From Spirosoma validum (GTDB taxonomy: Bacteria; Bacteroidota; Bacteroidia; Cytophagales; Spirosomataceae), in contig NZ_JACXAA010000012.1 of assembly GCF_014699035.1 (NCBI RefSeq), positions 186,001 through 250,000 on the forward strand: a DNA stretch of 64,000 bases. The letters run 5' to 3'. Below, piece after piece: positions 36,737 through 45,881 of the stretch. The notes beneath the pieces were generated by a model. It was given only the letters and a program-made list of their open reading frames with translations, was not told the DNA's origin and did not search any database. Both the position numbers and the translations under genes were made by a program. The first letter of the stretch is position 1. The number at the start of each line of letters is the position of its first letter.

Positions 36737-38941
36737 ATGAGAAAATTCAGCATTCATATTATTTCCCTGATAATCAGCTTTTCAGCTTTTAATGGTTATG
36801 CACAAACGACATTTTCTCAACAGGAAATCAGTGCGTTACAAAAGCAGGCTAAAGGCATTGAAATTGTAAAAGATACTTACGGCGTTCCGCACATATACGC
36901 AAAAACTGACGCCGACGCGGTGTTTGGCCTCATGTACGTGCAATGCGAAGAATTTTTCGACAAAGTAGAAACTTCATTGATTAGTCGCCTGGGTCGAACG
37001 TCCGAAATTGAAGGAGAAGCCTCACTTTACAAAGACCTCTGGACGCGCATGTTCATCGACTCGGCGCAGGCGGTGCAGTTGTACAAAAAAACGCCGGACT
37101 GGTTGAAAAAGCTCTGCGATGGTTACGCGGCCGGGATTAATTATTACCTGATCACTCATCCCGAAGTTAAGCCCAAACTGCTGACGCGGGCTGAACCCTG
37201 GATGATCCTGATGAACAACGTACCGGCCATGGGTGGAAGCAACGTTGGCGAAGCGGATTTTAAAGCGTTCTACGGGAAAGAGGTAGCTCAGGCGGCTACC
37301 AATAGCCGGAGTTTTACGGCCGAACCACCCAAAAACGACGGTTCCAACGGCTTTGCCCTGGCTCCTTCCCGAACGCAGAGTAAAAAAGCGATGCTCTTCA
37401 TCAACCCTCACGCTGAATACTACGGGCGACTGGAAATTCAAATGGTTAGTGAGGAAGGACTTAATTCCTACGGGGCGCCTTTTCTGGGTCAGTTCAACAT
37501 CTTCCAGGGCTTTAATGAGTTCTGTGGCTGGATGCACCCCGTTTCGCTTTCCGATGCGAAGGATTTATATGCCGAAGCCGTCGAACGAAAAAAAGGAAAG
37601 CTGATGTACCGCTACAACGGCACCTGGAAACCCGTCGATAGCACGACACACACGTTACGTTACAAGAAAGGCGATACGTGGTTGACCAAGCCCTTTGTTA
37701 CGTATCGCACCCATCACGGGCCGGTGGTCTACGCGACGGCTACCCGGTGGATTGCCCTGAAAACCTTCGAACCCAACATCGAATTGCTGGCTATGAACTG
37801 GCTGAAGATGAAGGCGCGCAATCTGAAGGAATTTACAACCGCGATCAATGCCCGCGCCATGGTCGGCAGCAATATCGTCTATGCCGACAAAGCCGGTAAC
37901 ATCGCCTATTGGCACGGCAACTTCGTTCCGAAGAAAAACCAACTGCTGGACTGGAGACGCCCCGTTGACGGCACGACGTCGGCAACGGAATGGCAGGGAA
38001 CGCACGAGTTGAAAGACATTCCGCAGTACCTAAATCCGACCAGCGGCTGGCTCCAGAACTGTAACTCAACGCCTTTATACGCAACGGGTGTGCTCGATAC
38101 GGTGATGCTGAAATTACCAACGTACATGCTGCCCGATGGTCACACGCCCCGCGCCGTTCATGCCGTGCGCGTACTGACGCCCCTGAAAAACGCAACGATG
38201 GATGATGTAATTATGGCGTCGTATGATACGTATCTGCCCAGCGGGGAGCGGTTTATTCCCAGTCTGATTGCGGCTTATAACACCGTAACGAATGACTCGC
38301 TGAAGACCAAACTGGCGCAGCCCATCGAAACGCTAAAAAACTGGAATTTCAAGACCGATACGAACTCTGTAGCCACTACGCTAACGGTACACTGGCTGGA
38401 AAAAATCATTCAGATGGACATGGCCCGGCTGGCTAAACCCGCTACGACCGAAGAGCAATATTCACTGACCAACGGAGCCGCGCTCACCACGGAATTTCTG
38501 TCACCGACGGAGCAAGTAACAGCGCTGGCTCAGGCGGTAGCCGAACTGGAAAAGGAATTTGGAACCTGGCAGGTAACCTGGGGACAGGCGAACCGATTTC
38601 AGCGGACGACGGATAAAGAACCCAGTGATGACAAACTGAGTTGGGGTGTACCCGCTACGCCCGGTTTTATGGGGTCGCTGAATGCGTATGTGAGTAAAAA
38701 ATCACCCAAAACCCATAAGCGGTATGGTATTACTGGCAATACGTTCGTCGCTGCGGTTGAGTTTGGGGATAAGCTTCGCGCCAAAACTATTCTAACAGGT
38801 GGGGCCAGCTCGGACCCGAATTCACCGCATTATATCGATCAGGTAAATGGCTATATCAACGGTCAGTACAAGGAGATTTATTTCTACAAAGACGACGTAT
38901 ACAAACACGCTGAAAAAATCTATCATCCTGGTGATAAATAA
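36737..38941 (+). CDS. Penicillin-acylase-family (S45) N-terminal-nucleophile hydrolase, copy 1
   Basis: A 734-residue exported amidase. Signal peptide MRKFSIHIISLIISFSAF...AQ; alpha-chain segment IVKDTYGVPHIYAKTDADAVFGLMYVQCEEFF; then the autocleavage site with Ser203 in NDGSNGFALAPSRT, which becomes the beta-chain nucleophile. FINPHAEYYGRLE, YADKAGNIAYWHGNF and a C-terminal TGGASSDPNSPHYIDQVN are family-typical. S45 enzymes cleave N-acyl groups from beta-lactams, homoserine lactones or lipopeptides such as aculeacin. This one belongs to the SusC/D-linked set, suggesting deacylation of an imported peptide. Confidence 0.88.
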   Translation: MRKFSIHIISLIISFSAFNGYAQTTFSQQEISALQKQAKGIEIVKDTYGVPHIYAKTDADAVFGLMYVQCEEFFDKVETSLISRLGRTSEIEGEASLYKDLWTRMFIDSAQAVQLYKKTPDWLKKLCDGYAAGINYYLITHPEVKPKLLTRAEPWMILMNNVPAMGGSNVGEADFKAFYGKEVAQAATNSRSFTAEPPKNDGSNGFALAPSRTQSKKAMLFINPHAEYYGRLEIQMVSEEGLNSYGAPFLGQFNIFQGFNEFCGWMHPVSLSDAKDLYAEAVERKKGKLMYRYNGTWKPVDSTTHTLRYKKGDTWLTKPFVTYRTHHGPVVYATATRWIALKTFEPNIELLAMNWLKMKARNLKEFTTAINARAMVGSNIVYADKAGNIAYWHGNFVPKKNQLLDWRRPVDGTTSATEWQGTHELKDIPQYLNPTSGWLQNCNSTPLYATGVLDTVMLKLPTYMLPDGHTPRAVHAVRVLTPLKNATMDDVIMASYDTYLPSGERFIPSLIAAYNTVTNDSLKTKLAQPIETLKNWNFKTDTNSVATTLTVHWLEKIIQMDMARLAKPATTEEQYSLTNGAALTTEFLSPTEQVTALAQAVAELEKEFGTWQVTWGQANRFQRTTDKEPSDDKLSWGVPATPGFMGSLNAYVSKKSPKTHKRYGITGNTFVAAVEFGDKLRAKTILTGGASSDPNSPHYIDQVNGYINGQYKEIYFYKDDVYKHAEKIYHPGDK

Positions 38942-38961
38942 ATGATTGATTATAAAGTGTG

Positions 38962-39051
38962 TTTTTGTCATCCCGACAAAGGAGGGATCTTCGGTAGCAG
39001 GTAAATTTAGGTCAGCTACCGAAGATCCCTCCTTTGTCGGGATGACAAAAA
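38962..39051. repeat. Perfect 37-bp inverted repeat (GTCATCCCGAC family)
   Basis: The left arm 38962-38998 (contains GTCATCCCGACAAAGGAGGG) and right arm 39015-39051 are exact complements around a 16-nt loop. It starts 20 nt after the acylase stop. Similar GTCATCC-type elements are, to my knowledge, widespread in Bacteroidota genomes. Confidence 0.9.
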
Positions 39052-39080
39052 AATCAACTTCCTAACAACCCGTTACATCT

Positions 39081-40724
39081 ATGAAAAGGCGTGAGTTTGT
39101 AAAATTATCCGGTTTGGGCATGAGTGCTAGTCTGTTGCCTACTGGATTGATGGCGGGGCGCCAAATTTCGGTGGAGGATTTAATGAATCCGGGGATGGAC
39201 GTAGCAGGCAAGAAACGGCTGGCCGACATAGCGCTGAATGCAGCCAAGAGCAAAGGTGCTACGTATGCTGACGTACGGATTGCCCGGTATCTGCGTCAGT
39301 ACTTGTTTACCCGCGAAAAAAAGGTACAAAACCTCGTCAATTCTGAATCGTACGGCATCGGTATCCGCGTGATCGCCAATGGCACCTGGGGATTTGCAGC
39401 CACGAATGAAATGACCCCGGAAAGCATTGCCCGGTGCGCCGAAGAAGCCGTCGACATGGCCAAAGCCAATGCAGAGATTCAGTTGGAACCCGTGGTGTTA
39501 GCTCCGCAGAAAGGTGTGGGTGAACAGACCTGGAAAACACCGATCCAGAAAAATGCCTTCGAGATTCCGGTCAAGGAGAAGATCGACCTGCTTATGGACG
39601 TGAATGGGGCGGCCCTGAAAAATGGCGCGTCGTTCGTTACGTCCAACATCTTTTTCGTCAATGAGCAGAAGTATTTTGCCTCGACCGACGGCTCGTATAT
39701 TGATCAGGACATCCACCGAATGTGGCCTACGTTTACCGTTTCGGCCATTAGCAAGCAAACGGGTCGTTTTAAATCCCGCGATGCGCTGAGTGCGCCTATT
39801 GGTATGGGGTATGAGTACTTGTCGGACAATCCTGCCGAAAAAATCGTGATTCCCAACGGGCCTACGGTGTACCGGTATGCCTATAATATGATCGAGGACG
39901 CCACCGCAGCGGCTTTGCAGGCGAAGGAAAAGCTCACCGCCAAATCGGTACCAGCGGGGAAATACGACATGATCCTGGACCCCTCCAACCTGGGCCTAAC
40001 GATTCACGAATCCGTTGGACACCCGCTTGAACTCGATCGGGTGCTTGGTTACGAAGCTAATCTGGCCGGAACGAGCTTCGCTACGTTAGAAAAGCTGCAA
40101 TCGAAGAGTTTTCAGTACGGTAGTAAAATCGTCAATCTGAGAGCGGACAAAGTCCAGCCGAACACGATGGGGCGGGTTGGCTACGATGATGAAGGCGTTC
40201 CCGGCAAGCAGTGGGATCTGGTGAAAAACGGGATTCTGGTCAACTTCCAGGCCACCCGCGATCAGGTGCATTATCTGGGCGAGAACGAATCACAGGGGTG
40301 CAGTTTCGCGGAGAGCTGGGATAGCGTACAGTTTCAGCGGATGCCGAACGTATCGCTGCAACCCGGACCGGATAAATACAGCATCCACAACATGATCAAG
40401 GATACTGAAAAGGGTATTTATATTCTGGGACGCGGTTCGTCATCCATTGATCAGCAACGGTATAATTTTCAGTTCAGCGGACAGCTTTTCTACGAAATCA
40501 AAGACGGTGCCATTGTGGGCATGCTCGACGACGTAGCGTACCAGTCCAACACGCAGGAGTTCTGGAATTCATGCGCCCGTATCTGCGACAAAGACGATTA
40601 TCGCTTATTCGGTACGTTCTTCGACGGAAAAGGCCAGCCGGGTCAGGCCAGCGCGGTCTCCCACGGCTGCCCCACAACACGATTCAACGGCGTGAACGTA
40701 ATCAATACCGGACGGAAAATTTAG
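39081..40724 (+). CDS. tldD: TldD-type metalloprotease with Tat signal
   Basis: A 547-residue TldD/PmbA-family protease subunit carrying the zinc motif HESVGH (His309, Glu310, His314), followed by PLELDRVLGYEANLAGTSF. The Gly-rich segments EDATAAALQAKEKLTAK and SWDSVQFQRMPNVSLQPG are typical. The N-terminus KRREFVKLSGLGMSASLLP is a twin-arginine (Tat) type signal followed by a short hydrophobic stretch, so this copy is probably exported folded, unlike cytosolic E. coli TldD. It pairs with the TldE gene downstream; known heterodimers degrade unfolded peptides through a closed cavity. Confidence 0.9.
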   Translation: MKRREFVKLSGLGMSASLLPTGLMAGRQISVEDLMNPGMDVAGKKRLADIALNAAKSKGATYADVRIARYLRQYLFTREKKVQNLVNSESYGIGIRVIANGTWGFAATNEMTPESIARCAEEAVDMAKANAEIQLEPVVLAPQKGVGEQTWKTPIQKNAFEIPVKEKIDLLMDVNGAALKNGASFVTSNIFFVNEQKYFASTDGSYIDQDIHRMWPTFTVSAISKQTGRFKSRDALSAPIGMGYEYLSDNPAEKIVIPNGPTVYRYAYNMIEDATAAALQAKEKLTAKSVPAGKYDMILDPSNLGLTIHESVGHPLELDRVLGYEANLAGTSFATLEKLQSKSFQYGSKIVNLRADKVQPNTMGRVGYDDEGVPGKQWDLVKNGILVNFQATRDQVHYLGENESQGCSFAESWDSVQFQRMPNVSLQPGPDKYSIHNMIKDTEKGIYILGRGSSSIDQQRYNFQFSGQLFYEIKDGAIVGMLDDVAYQSNTQEFWNSCARICDKDDYRLFGTFFDGKGQPGQASAVSHGCPTTRFNGVNVINTGRKI

Positions 40725-40729
40725 TTTAG

Positions 40730-40814
40730 GGTGTCGGACGATCGGCCGCAGCCGTTCTCAAACCCGACGCGATTATTGCCGATTCAAATGGGTCGGGTTT
40801 AAGAACCCGACACC
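40730..40814. repeat. Palindromic repeat, GTCGGGTT family, copy 3 (degenerate left arm)
   Basis: GGTGTCGG (40730) pairs with CCGACACC (ending 40814). The right half contains GTCGGGTTTAAGAACCCGAC (40792-40811), identical to 19176-19195. It lies 6 nt after the TldD stop and 20 nt before TldE. Confidence 0.75.
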
Positions 40815-40834
40815 ACAACTACGATAAAAAACTT

Positions 40835-42151
40835 ATGGCCATCCTAACCCAGGAAGAAGCAAAAAAAATCATCGATAAGGTTTTGAGTTACTCCAAAGCC
40901 GACGAGATGAAAGTAGAATTAACCGGTGGGCGATCCGGCAATATTCGCTTTGCCCGTAACTCGGTCTCTACCGCCGGTACGTCCAATAACCTGTCGTTAT
41001 CCGTAACGGTCGTGTTGGGCAAGAAAATTGGTACGTCCGACATCAACGAATTTGACGATGCTTCGCTGGAGAAGGCTGTTCGTCGGGCCGAGGAAATGGC
41101 CCGGCTGGCCCCCGAAAATCCGGAGTACGTTCCGATGCCGGGACCGCAAACCTACGCGAAGACCAACGCGTTCGTTGAGACAACGGCCAACATGAAAGCC
41201 CCGGATCGGGCCAAACTCGCGGGAGCCAGCATCAAATCCGTTATGGCCAGTCAGTTGAGTGGGGCTGGTTTTCTGGAAGATTCCGCCAATTTCAACGCAA
41301 TTGGCAACAGCAAAGGGCTATTCGGCTATCACAAAAACACGGCTGTTAATTTTTCCCTGACCATCCGTACACCCGATGGAACGGGGTCGGGCTATTCGGC
41401 GGGTGATGTCAACGACGTCAGTAAGCTGAATACAGCCTCGCTAACCGACGTAGCGATTCAGAAAGCCAAAGCGTCGCAAAAGCCTGCGGCCCTGGAACCG
41501 GGGAAATATACCGTCATTCTGGAACCGCTGGCCGCTGGCGAATTAGTGCAATTCATGGTTCGGGCCATGGAAGCCCGTACGGCTGATGAAGGCCGGAGTT
41601 TCCTAAGCAAAAAAGGGGGTGGCACCCGGCTGGGCGAAAAGCTCCTGGACGAACGCGTTACCATTTACTCCGACCCGATGGATGCGCAGATTCCCAGTTC
41701 GCCTTTTTCGTCGGAAGGTTATCCCCAGGAAAAAGTAATGTGGTTCGACAAAGGCGTAGTTAAAAACCTGTCATACTCAGCCTATTGGGCAAAGCAGAAA
41801 GGTGTGAAACCGCTGCCCGAACCATCGGGATTTGTGATGATGGGAGGCACACAATCCTTAGCCGAACTCATCAAAGGAACGGAAAAAGGTATTCTGGTCA
41901 CTCGCTTCTGGTACACCCGCTGGCTGGACCCGCAAACGTTGCTCTACACGGGACTAACCCGCGACGGTACGTTCTTCATCGACAACGGCCAGATCAAACA
42001 CCCCGTGAAAAATTTTCGATTCAACGAAAGTCCGGTCATCATGCTCAATAACCTGGAAGCACTGGGTACACCGGTTCGTACAAGAGGCAACCTGGTTCCC
42101 CCCATGCGTATTCGCGACTTTACGTTCAGCAGCCTTTCTGATGCGGTTTAA
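40835..42151 (+). CDS. TldE/PmbA-type partner subunit, no signal peptide
   Basis: A 438-residue PmbA/TldE-family protein. It has the common TldD/E fold (FARNSVSTAGTSNNLSLSVTVVLGKKIG; GKYTVILEPLAAGELVQF; RTADEGRSFLSKKGGG) but lacks HExxxH, as non-catalytic TldE subunits do. It also carries the C-terminal family motif GTPVRTRGNLVPPMRIRDF. The N-terminus MAILTQEEAKKIIDKVL has no signal and no upstream in-frame start is available. Since its partner carries a Tat signal, it either stays in the cytoplasm or is exported as a passenger. Confidence 0.88.
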   Translation: MAILTQEEAKKIIDKVLSYSKADEMKVELTGGRSGNIRFARNSVSTAGTSNNLSLSVTVVLGKKIGTSDINEFDDASLEKAVRRAEEMARLAPENPEYVPMPGPQTYAKTNAFVETTANMKAPDRAKLAGASIKSVMASQLSGAGFLEDSANFNAIGNSKGLFGYHKNTAVNFSLTIRTPDGTGSGYSAGDVNDVSKLNTASLTDVAIQKAKASQKPAALEPGKYTVILEPLAAGELVQFMVRAMEARTADEGRSFLSKKGGGTRLGEKLLDERVTIYSDPMDAQIPSSPFSSEGYPQEKVMWFDKGVVKNLSYSAYWAKQKGVKPLPEPSGFVMMGGTQSLAELIKGTEKGILVTRFWYTRWLDPQTLLYTGLTRDGTFFIDNGQIKHPVKNFRFNESPVIMLNNLEALGTPVRTRGNLVPPMRIRDFTFSSLSDAV

Positions 42152-42192
42152 CCCGTTCGCTTTATAGTAACTACTCTTTCTTTCCCCTACCA

Positions 42193-43281
42193 ATGAAAAA
42201 AATTACCGGACTGTTCCTATCACTACTAACCGGAACACTGCTTTACGGCCAGACAAGGGCACAAACGTCGGAGACAAATCAGGTCGCGGCTTTGCAACGG
42301 CAACTGGCGGGCATGCAGCACCAATTTGATGCACTCGATAAATCCATTGACGATCTTACCTGGTCGCAACGTCTGGGCGACGCTACGTTGGTCGACAAAG
42401 TGATTATCACCGGCCCACCACCCGCCGTTATCAAAAACCCGACCGGTCAGGGTGCCAAAAATCCGGTGCGTTTTTCGGCCTATGTATTTATTCCATCCCG
42501 TATCGACCCGTCCAAAAAATATCCGTTACTGGTTCTGCCGCATGGTGGAGTACACAGCAATTTCAATACGGCTTATGCACACATCATCAAAGAGTTAACG
42601 GCCCAGGAATACGTAGTGATTGCGCCCGATTATCGGGGTAGCACGGGTTACGGCCAGGGATTTTATCAGCTCATTGATTACGGCGGACTTGAAGTTGAGG
42701 ATACCAAAAGCTGCCGGGATTACATGCTGGAGAATTACGATTTCATCGATAAGAAACGCGTCGGCATTCTGGGCTGGAGTCACGGCGGGATGATTACGTT
42801 GCTTAACCTGTTCAACCATCCATCCGACTATGCTGTTGGCTACGCGGGCGTACCAGTGAGCGACCTCATTGCCCGGATGGGTTACAAGAGCCAGAGTTAT
42901 CGAGATGCTTATTCCGCGGACTATCACCTGGGTAAATCAGCCGATCAGAATGTCGAAGAATACCGGAAACGCTCGCCAGCCTGGAACGCCGAAAAACTGC
43001 AAACGCCCTTGCTGGTTCATACCAATACAAATGATGAGGATGTAAACGTATTGGAGGTCGAACATTTGATTAAGGCGCTGAAAGCTGAAGGTAAAAAGTT
43101 CGAGTACGAGATTTACAAAGAAGCACCGGGAGGTCACACGTTCAACCGGATTGACTCCTACGGCGCGAAAGAAAGTCGGATGAAGATCTACAATTTCCTG
43201 GCGCAATACCTTAAGCCCAATAAGAAATTTAAAGACGTAAAAGAGCTTATCGAAGTAAGCTATTTCCCAAAATCGAAATAA
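42193..43281 (+). CDS. S9-type prolyl-oligopeptidase-family alpha/beta hydrolase
   Basis: A 362-residue exported serine hydrolase. A signal peptide (about 1-24, ending TRAQ) and a short helical linker are followed by the peptidase S9 catalytic domain with YPLLVLPHGGVHSNF, APDYRGSTGYGQGFY, and nucleophile Ser196 in LGWSHGGMI. A probable Asp lies in HTNTNDEDVNV and a catalytic His in APGGHTFNR. The beta-propeller of full-size S9 enzymes is absent. It follows TldE by 41 nt and is likely to cleave peptides in the periplasm. Confidence 0.87.
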   Translation: MKKITGLFLSLLTGTLLYGQTRAQTSETNQVAALQRQLAGMQHQFDALDKSIDDLTWSQRLGDATLVDKVIITGPPPAVIKNPTGQGAKNPVRFSAYVFIPSRIDPSKKYPLLVLPHGGVHSNFNTAYAHIIKELTAQEYVVIAPDYRGSTGYGQGFYQLIDYGGLEVEDTKSCRDYMLENYDFIDKKRVGILGWSHGGMITLLNLFNHPSDYAVGYAGVPVSDLIARMGYKSQSYRDAYSADYHLGKSADQNVEEYRKRSPAWNAEKLQTPLLVHTNTNDEDVNVLEVEHLIKALKAEGKKFEYEIYKEAPGGHTFNRIDSYGAKESRMKIYNFLAQYLKPNKKFKDVKELIEVSYFPKSK

Positions 43282-43291
43282 ATTTTATTAC

Positions 43292-43357
43292 CACAGAGGC
43301 ACGGAGACCACAGAGTTTTTCAGGACTATTTGTCTCTGTGGTCTCCGTGCCTCTGTG
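43292..43357. repeat. Perfect 24-bp inverted repeat (CACAGAGG family)
   Basis: The left arm begins CACAGAGGCACGGAGACCAC (43292-43315 in full) and its exact complement lies at 43334-43357, 10 nt after the S9 stop and 16 nt before the second acylase start. Related in sequence style to the repeats at 51.9 and 61.3 kb. Confidence 0.85.
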
Positions 43358-43373
43358 ATTAATCAATTCCTAA

Positions 43374-45761
43374 ATGTTCCTCATGTCCTGTTCGCGCATA
43401 CTCCTGGCCTTACTCGTCTTCACTACACTAACCGCATCGGCCCAGACGCTCAAAATGCCGGGTCTACAGCAGCCCGTCGAAATCATTCGGGATCAGTGGG
43501 GCGTTTCGCACATTTATGCCAAAAACGAACATGATCTGTTCTTTGCGCAGGGCTACGTAGCGGCCACCGACCGGATGTTCCAGTTGGAATTATGGCGACG
43601 ACAGGCGACGGGAACCGTAGCGGAATGGCTCGGACCATCTGAAATCAAGCGGGACGTTGGTACGCGTCTCTTCAGGTTTCGCCAAAATCTGGATCAGGAA
43701 TTTGCGCATTATCACCCGCGGGGCAAACTGATCATTACGGCCTATACTGCAGGCATCAATGCCCGAATAGCCGAAGTACGAAAAGATACGACCAAGCTTC
43801 CCTTTGAACTCAAGTTATTAAAATCGCTACCGGATTTCTGGACGCCCGACGTAGTGATTAGTCGACACCAGGGACTGATCGCCAACCTGACGAGCGAGTT
43901 AAGCTACGGTCGGCAGGTGCATCTGATGGGCGAAGACAAAACCCGCGAACTCAACTGGTTTCACCCAACGCGTAATCCTGACAAGGAGCCGAAACTGACG
44001 CTGGAAAAAGGCGTAGACGGAAACGCTCTTTTTCAGAATATTCTGGATGTTTATAATACGTTTCGGGCGCCCATCCGCTTCAAAAAAGAAGGCGATAAAC
44101 TTGGGCAGGCTTTCGATTTCATGAAGTGGTACGAAACAGAAAAGGAATATACTGGCTCGAATAACTGGACGCTGAGTGGTGAAAAATCGGAAAGTCATTT
44201 TCCCATGCTAGCCAACGACCCCCACCGCACGCAATCAACGCCTTCGCTACGGTATTGGATACATCTGAATGCACCCGGCTGGAACGTAGTGGGCGCTGGT
44301 GAACCTACCCTACCCGGCGTTTCTATCGGTCATAATGACTACGGCGCCTGGGGCATTACCATCTCACGAGCCGACTGCGAGGATTTGTACGTGTATGACA
44401 CGAACCCCAGCAACCCAAACCAGTATCAGTACAAGGGTCAGTGGGTTGCCATGAAGGTGATGAGTGACACGATTCCGGTCAAAGGACAGCAACCGCACAT
44501 GGCTACGTTGAAATTCACCCGTCATGGCCCTGTTGTGTTCGAAGATACGAAAGCACATAAAGCCTACGCCGTACGGGCCGGTTGGATGGATATTGGCTGT
44601 GCGCCATATTTGGCCAGTCTGCGCATGAACCAGTCGAAAAACTGGGATGAGTTTCGGGATGCCTGCTCGTACTCGCGGCTCCCTTCGCTCAACATGATTT
44701 GGGCGGATAAAAGCGGCCACATCGGCTGGCAAATTTCGGGTCTCTCCCCTATCCGCCCGAATTGGTCGGGGTTAGTTCCCGTACCGGGCGATGGTCGCTT
44801 TGAATGGGCGGGCTATCTGCCGATCAAGCAACTGCCGCATGTAAGCGATCCGGCGAAAGGATTTGTGGCCACGGCGAATAGTAACCTGACGTCTCCCAAT
44901 TTTCAACCCCGTAACGCGATGGCCTGGGAATGGTCGACGCCCTACCGTACGAACCGGCTGGAAGAAGTGCTGGGCTCCGGCAAACGGTTTAACCTGAGCG
45001 ACTTTGCCCAATTGCAAACGGATCTGCTTTCCATACCGGCCCGTACGCTGGTGCCGCTCCTGGCTTACGCGCCTATGCAAGATGAGGACGTAAAAAAAGC
45101 TGCCGACATGCTTCGAAACTGGGATTTTCGATTAGCCCCCGAATCGGTGCAAGCCGCCATTTACATAGAGTGGGAAGATAAACTGAGTGATTACGTCTAC
45201 GCAAAACTAGTTCCGAAGGATGCCCAGACGCATTTCCGTACGCTATCGACAAAAGTGCTGATTGATAACGTCCTGACACCTTCGCCAATCGTCTTTGGTG
45301 CCAAGGCGCTGGAAACCCGGAACCAGGTTGTTGCTTCCTGCCTGAAGGATGCGCTGGACGTATTGACCAAGCGATTAGGCAAGGACATGAGCAAGTGGAC
45401 GTATGGGCAAGCGACAAACAAACACATCACCATTACACATGCGTTCAGCGATCTGGTTAGTCCAGACATGCAGAAGAAGATCAACATCGGTCCCGTTCCA
45501 CGCGGTGGTAACGCTGAAACGGTCAATAACTCCGGCAATACGCTGAATCAGACGCACGGCCCATCGTTCCGAATTCTGGTCGATACCGAAAACTGGGATA
45601 AAACGCTGGGTGTGAACAGCCCGGGGCAATCCGAAAACCCCGACGATCCACATTACCGGGACTTGTTTGATTTATGGAACCGGGGAGAATATTTTCCGGT
45701 CTATTTCTCGAAAGAAAAAATCAAAAGTGTCGCGGATAAAACATTGACATTAATCCCCTAG
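43374..45761 (+). CDS. Penicillin-acylase-family (S45) hydrolase, copy 2
   Basis: A 795-residue exported amidase. A signal peptide (about 1-22, LLVFTTLTASAQ) precedes the alpha chain with EIIRDQWGVSHIYAKNEHDLFFAQGYV and a spacer. The autocatalytic nucleophile is Ser262 in YTGSNNWTLSG. The beta chain contains LANDPHRTQSTPSLRYW, SIGHNDYGAWGITI, IWADKSGHIGWQISG and a C-terminal SGNTLNQTHGPSFRILVDTENWD. It belongs to the classical penicillin G acylase-like branch and is only distantly similar to copy 1 in the same cluster, so the two are more likely complementary than recent duplicates. Confidence 0.92.
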   Translation: MFLMSCSRILLALLVFTTLTASAQTLKMPGLQQPVEIIRDQWGVSHIYAKNEHDLFFAQGYVAATDRMFQLELWRRQATGTVAEWLGPSEIKRDVGTRLFRFRQNLDQEFAHYHPRGKLIITAYTAGINARIAEVRKDTTKLPFELKLLKSLPDFWTPDVVISRHQGLIANLTSELSYGRQVHLMGEDKTRELNWFHPTRNPDKEPKLTLEKGVDGNALFQNILDVYNTFRAPIRFKKEGDKLGQAFDFMKWYETEKEYTGSNNWTLSGEKSESHFPMLANDPHRTQSTPSLRYWIHLNAPGWNVVGAGEPTLPGVSIGHNDYGAWGITISRADCEDLYVYDTNPSNPNQYQYKGQWVAMKVMSDTIPVKGQQPHMATLKFTRHGPVVFEDTKAHKAYAVRAGWMDIGCAPYLASLRMNQSKNWDEFRDACSYSRLPSLNMIWADKSGHIGWQISGLSPIRPNWSGLVPVPGDGRFEWAGYLPIKQLPHVSDPAKGFVATANSNLTSPNFQPRNAMAWEWSTPYRTNRLEEVLGSGKRFNLSDFAQLQTDLLSIPARTLVPLLAYAPMQDEDVKKAADMLRNWDFRLAPESVQAAIYIEWEDKLSDYVYAKLVPKDAQTHFRTLSTKVLIDNVLTPSPIVFGAKALETRNQVVASCLKDALDVLTKRLGKDMSKWTYGQATNKHITITHAFSDLVSPDMQKKINIGPVPRGGNAETVNNSGNTLNQTHGPSFRILVDTENWDKTLGVNSPGQSENPDDPHYRDLFDLWNRGEYFPVYFSKEKIKSVADKTLTLIP

Positions 45762-45767
45762 CGTAGC

Positions 45768-45867
45768 GGTAGCGCGGATCTTCAGTCCGCGTAGCCGAGC
45801 CGTCAGGCTAAGTTGTAGCTCATGTTTTTTAGCCTGACGGCTACGCGGACTGAAGATCCGCGCTACC
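45768..45867. repeat. Long inverted repeat, TTCAG family
   Basis: Arms of about 40 nt (left with GCGCGGATCTTCAGTCCGCG, right with CGCGGACTGAAGATCCGCGC) are complementary apart from a 3-nt insertion. It starts 6 nt after the second acylase stop and ends 14 nt before the serine hydrolase start. Confidence 0.85.
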
Positions 45868-45881
45868 TAAAAACCATACGA

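Noticed and set aside
36505-36792. 95-residue ORF before the first acylase
   Set aside because: It is mostly the conceptual translation of the palindromic repeat at 36557-36673 and then runs into the acylase in another frame.
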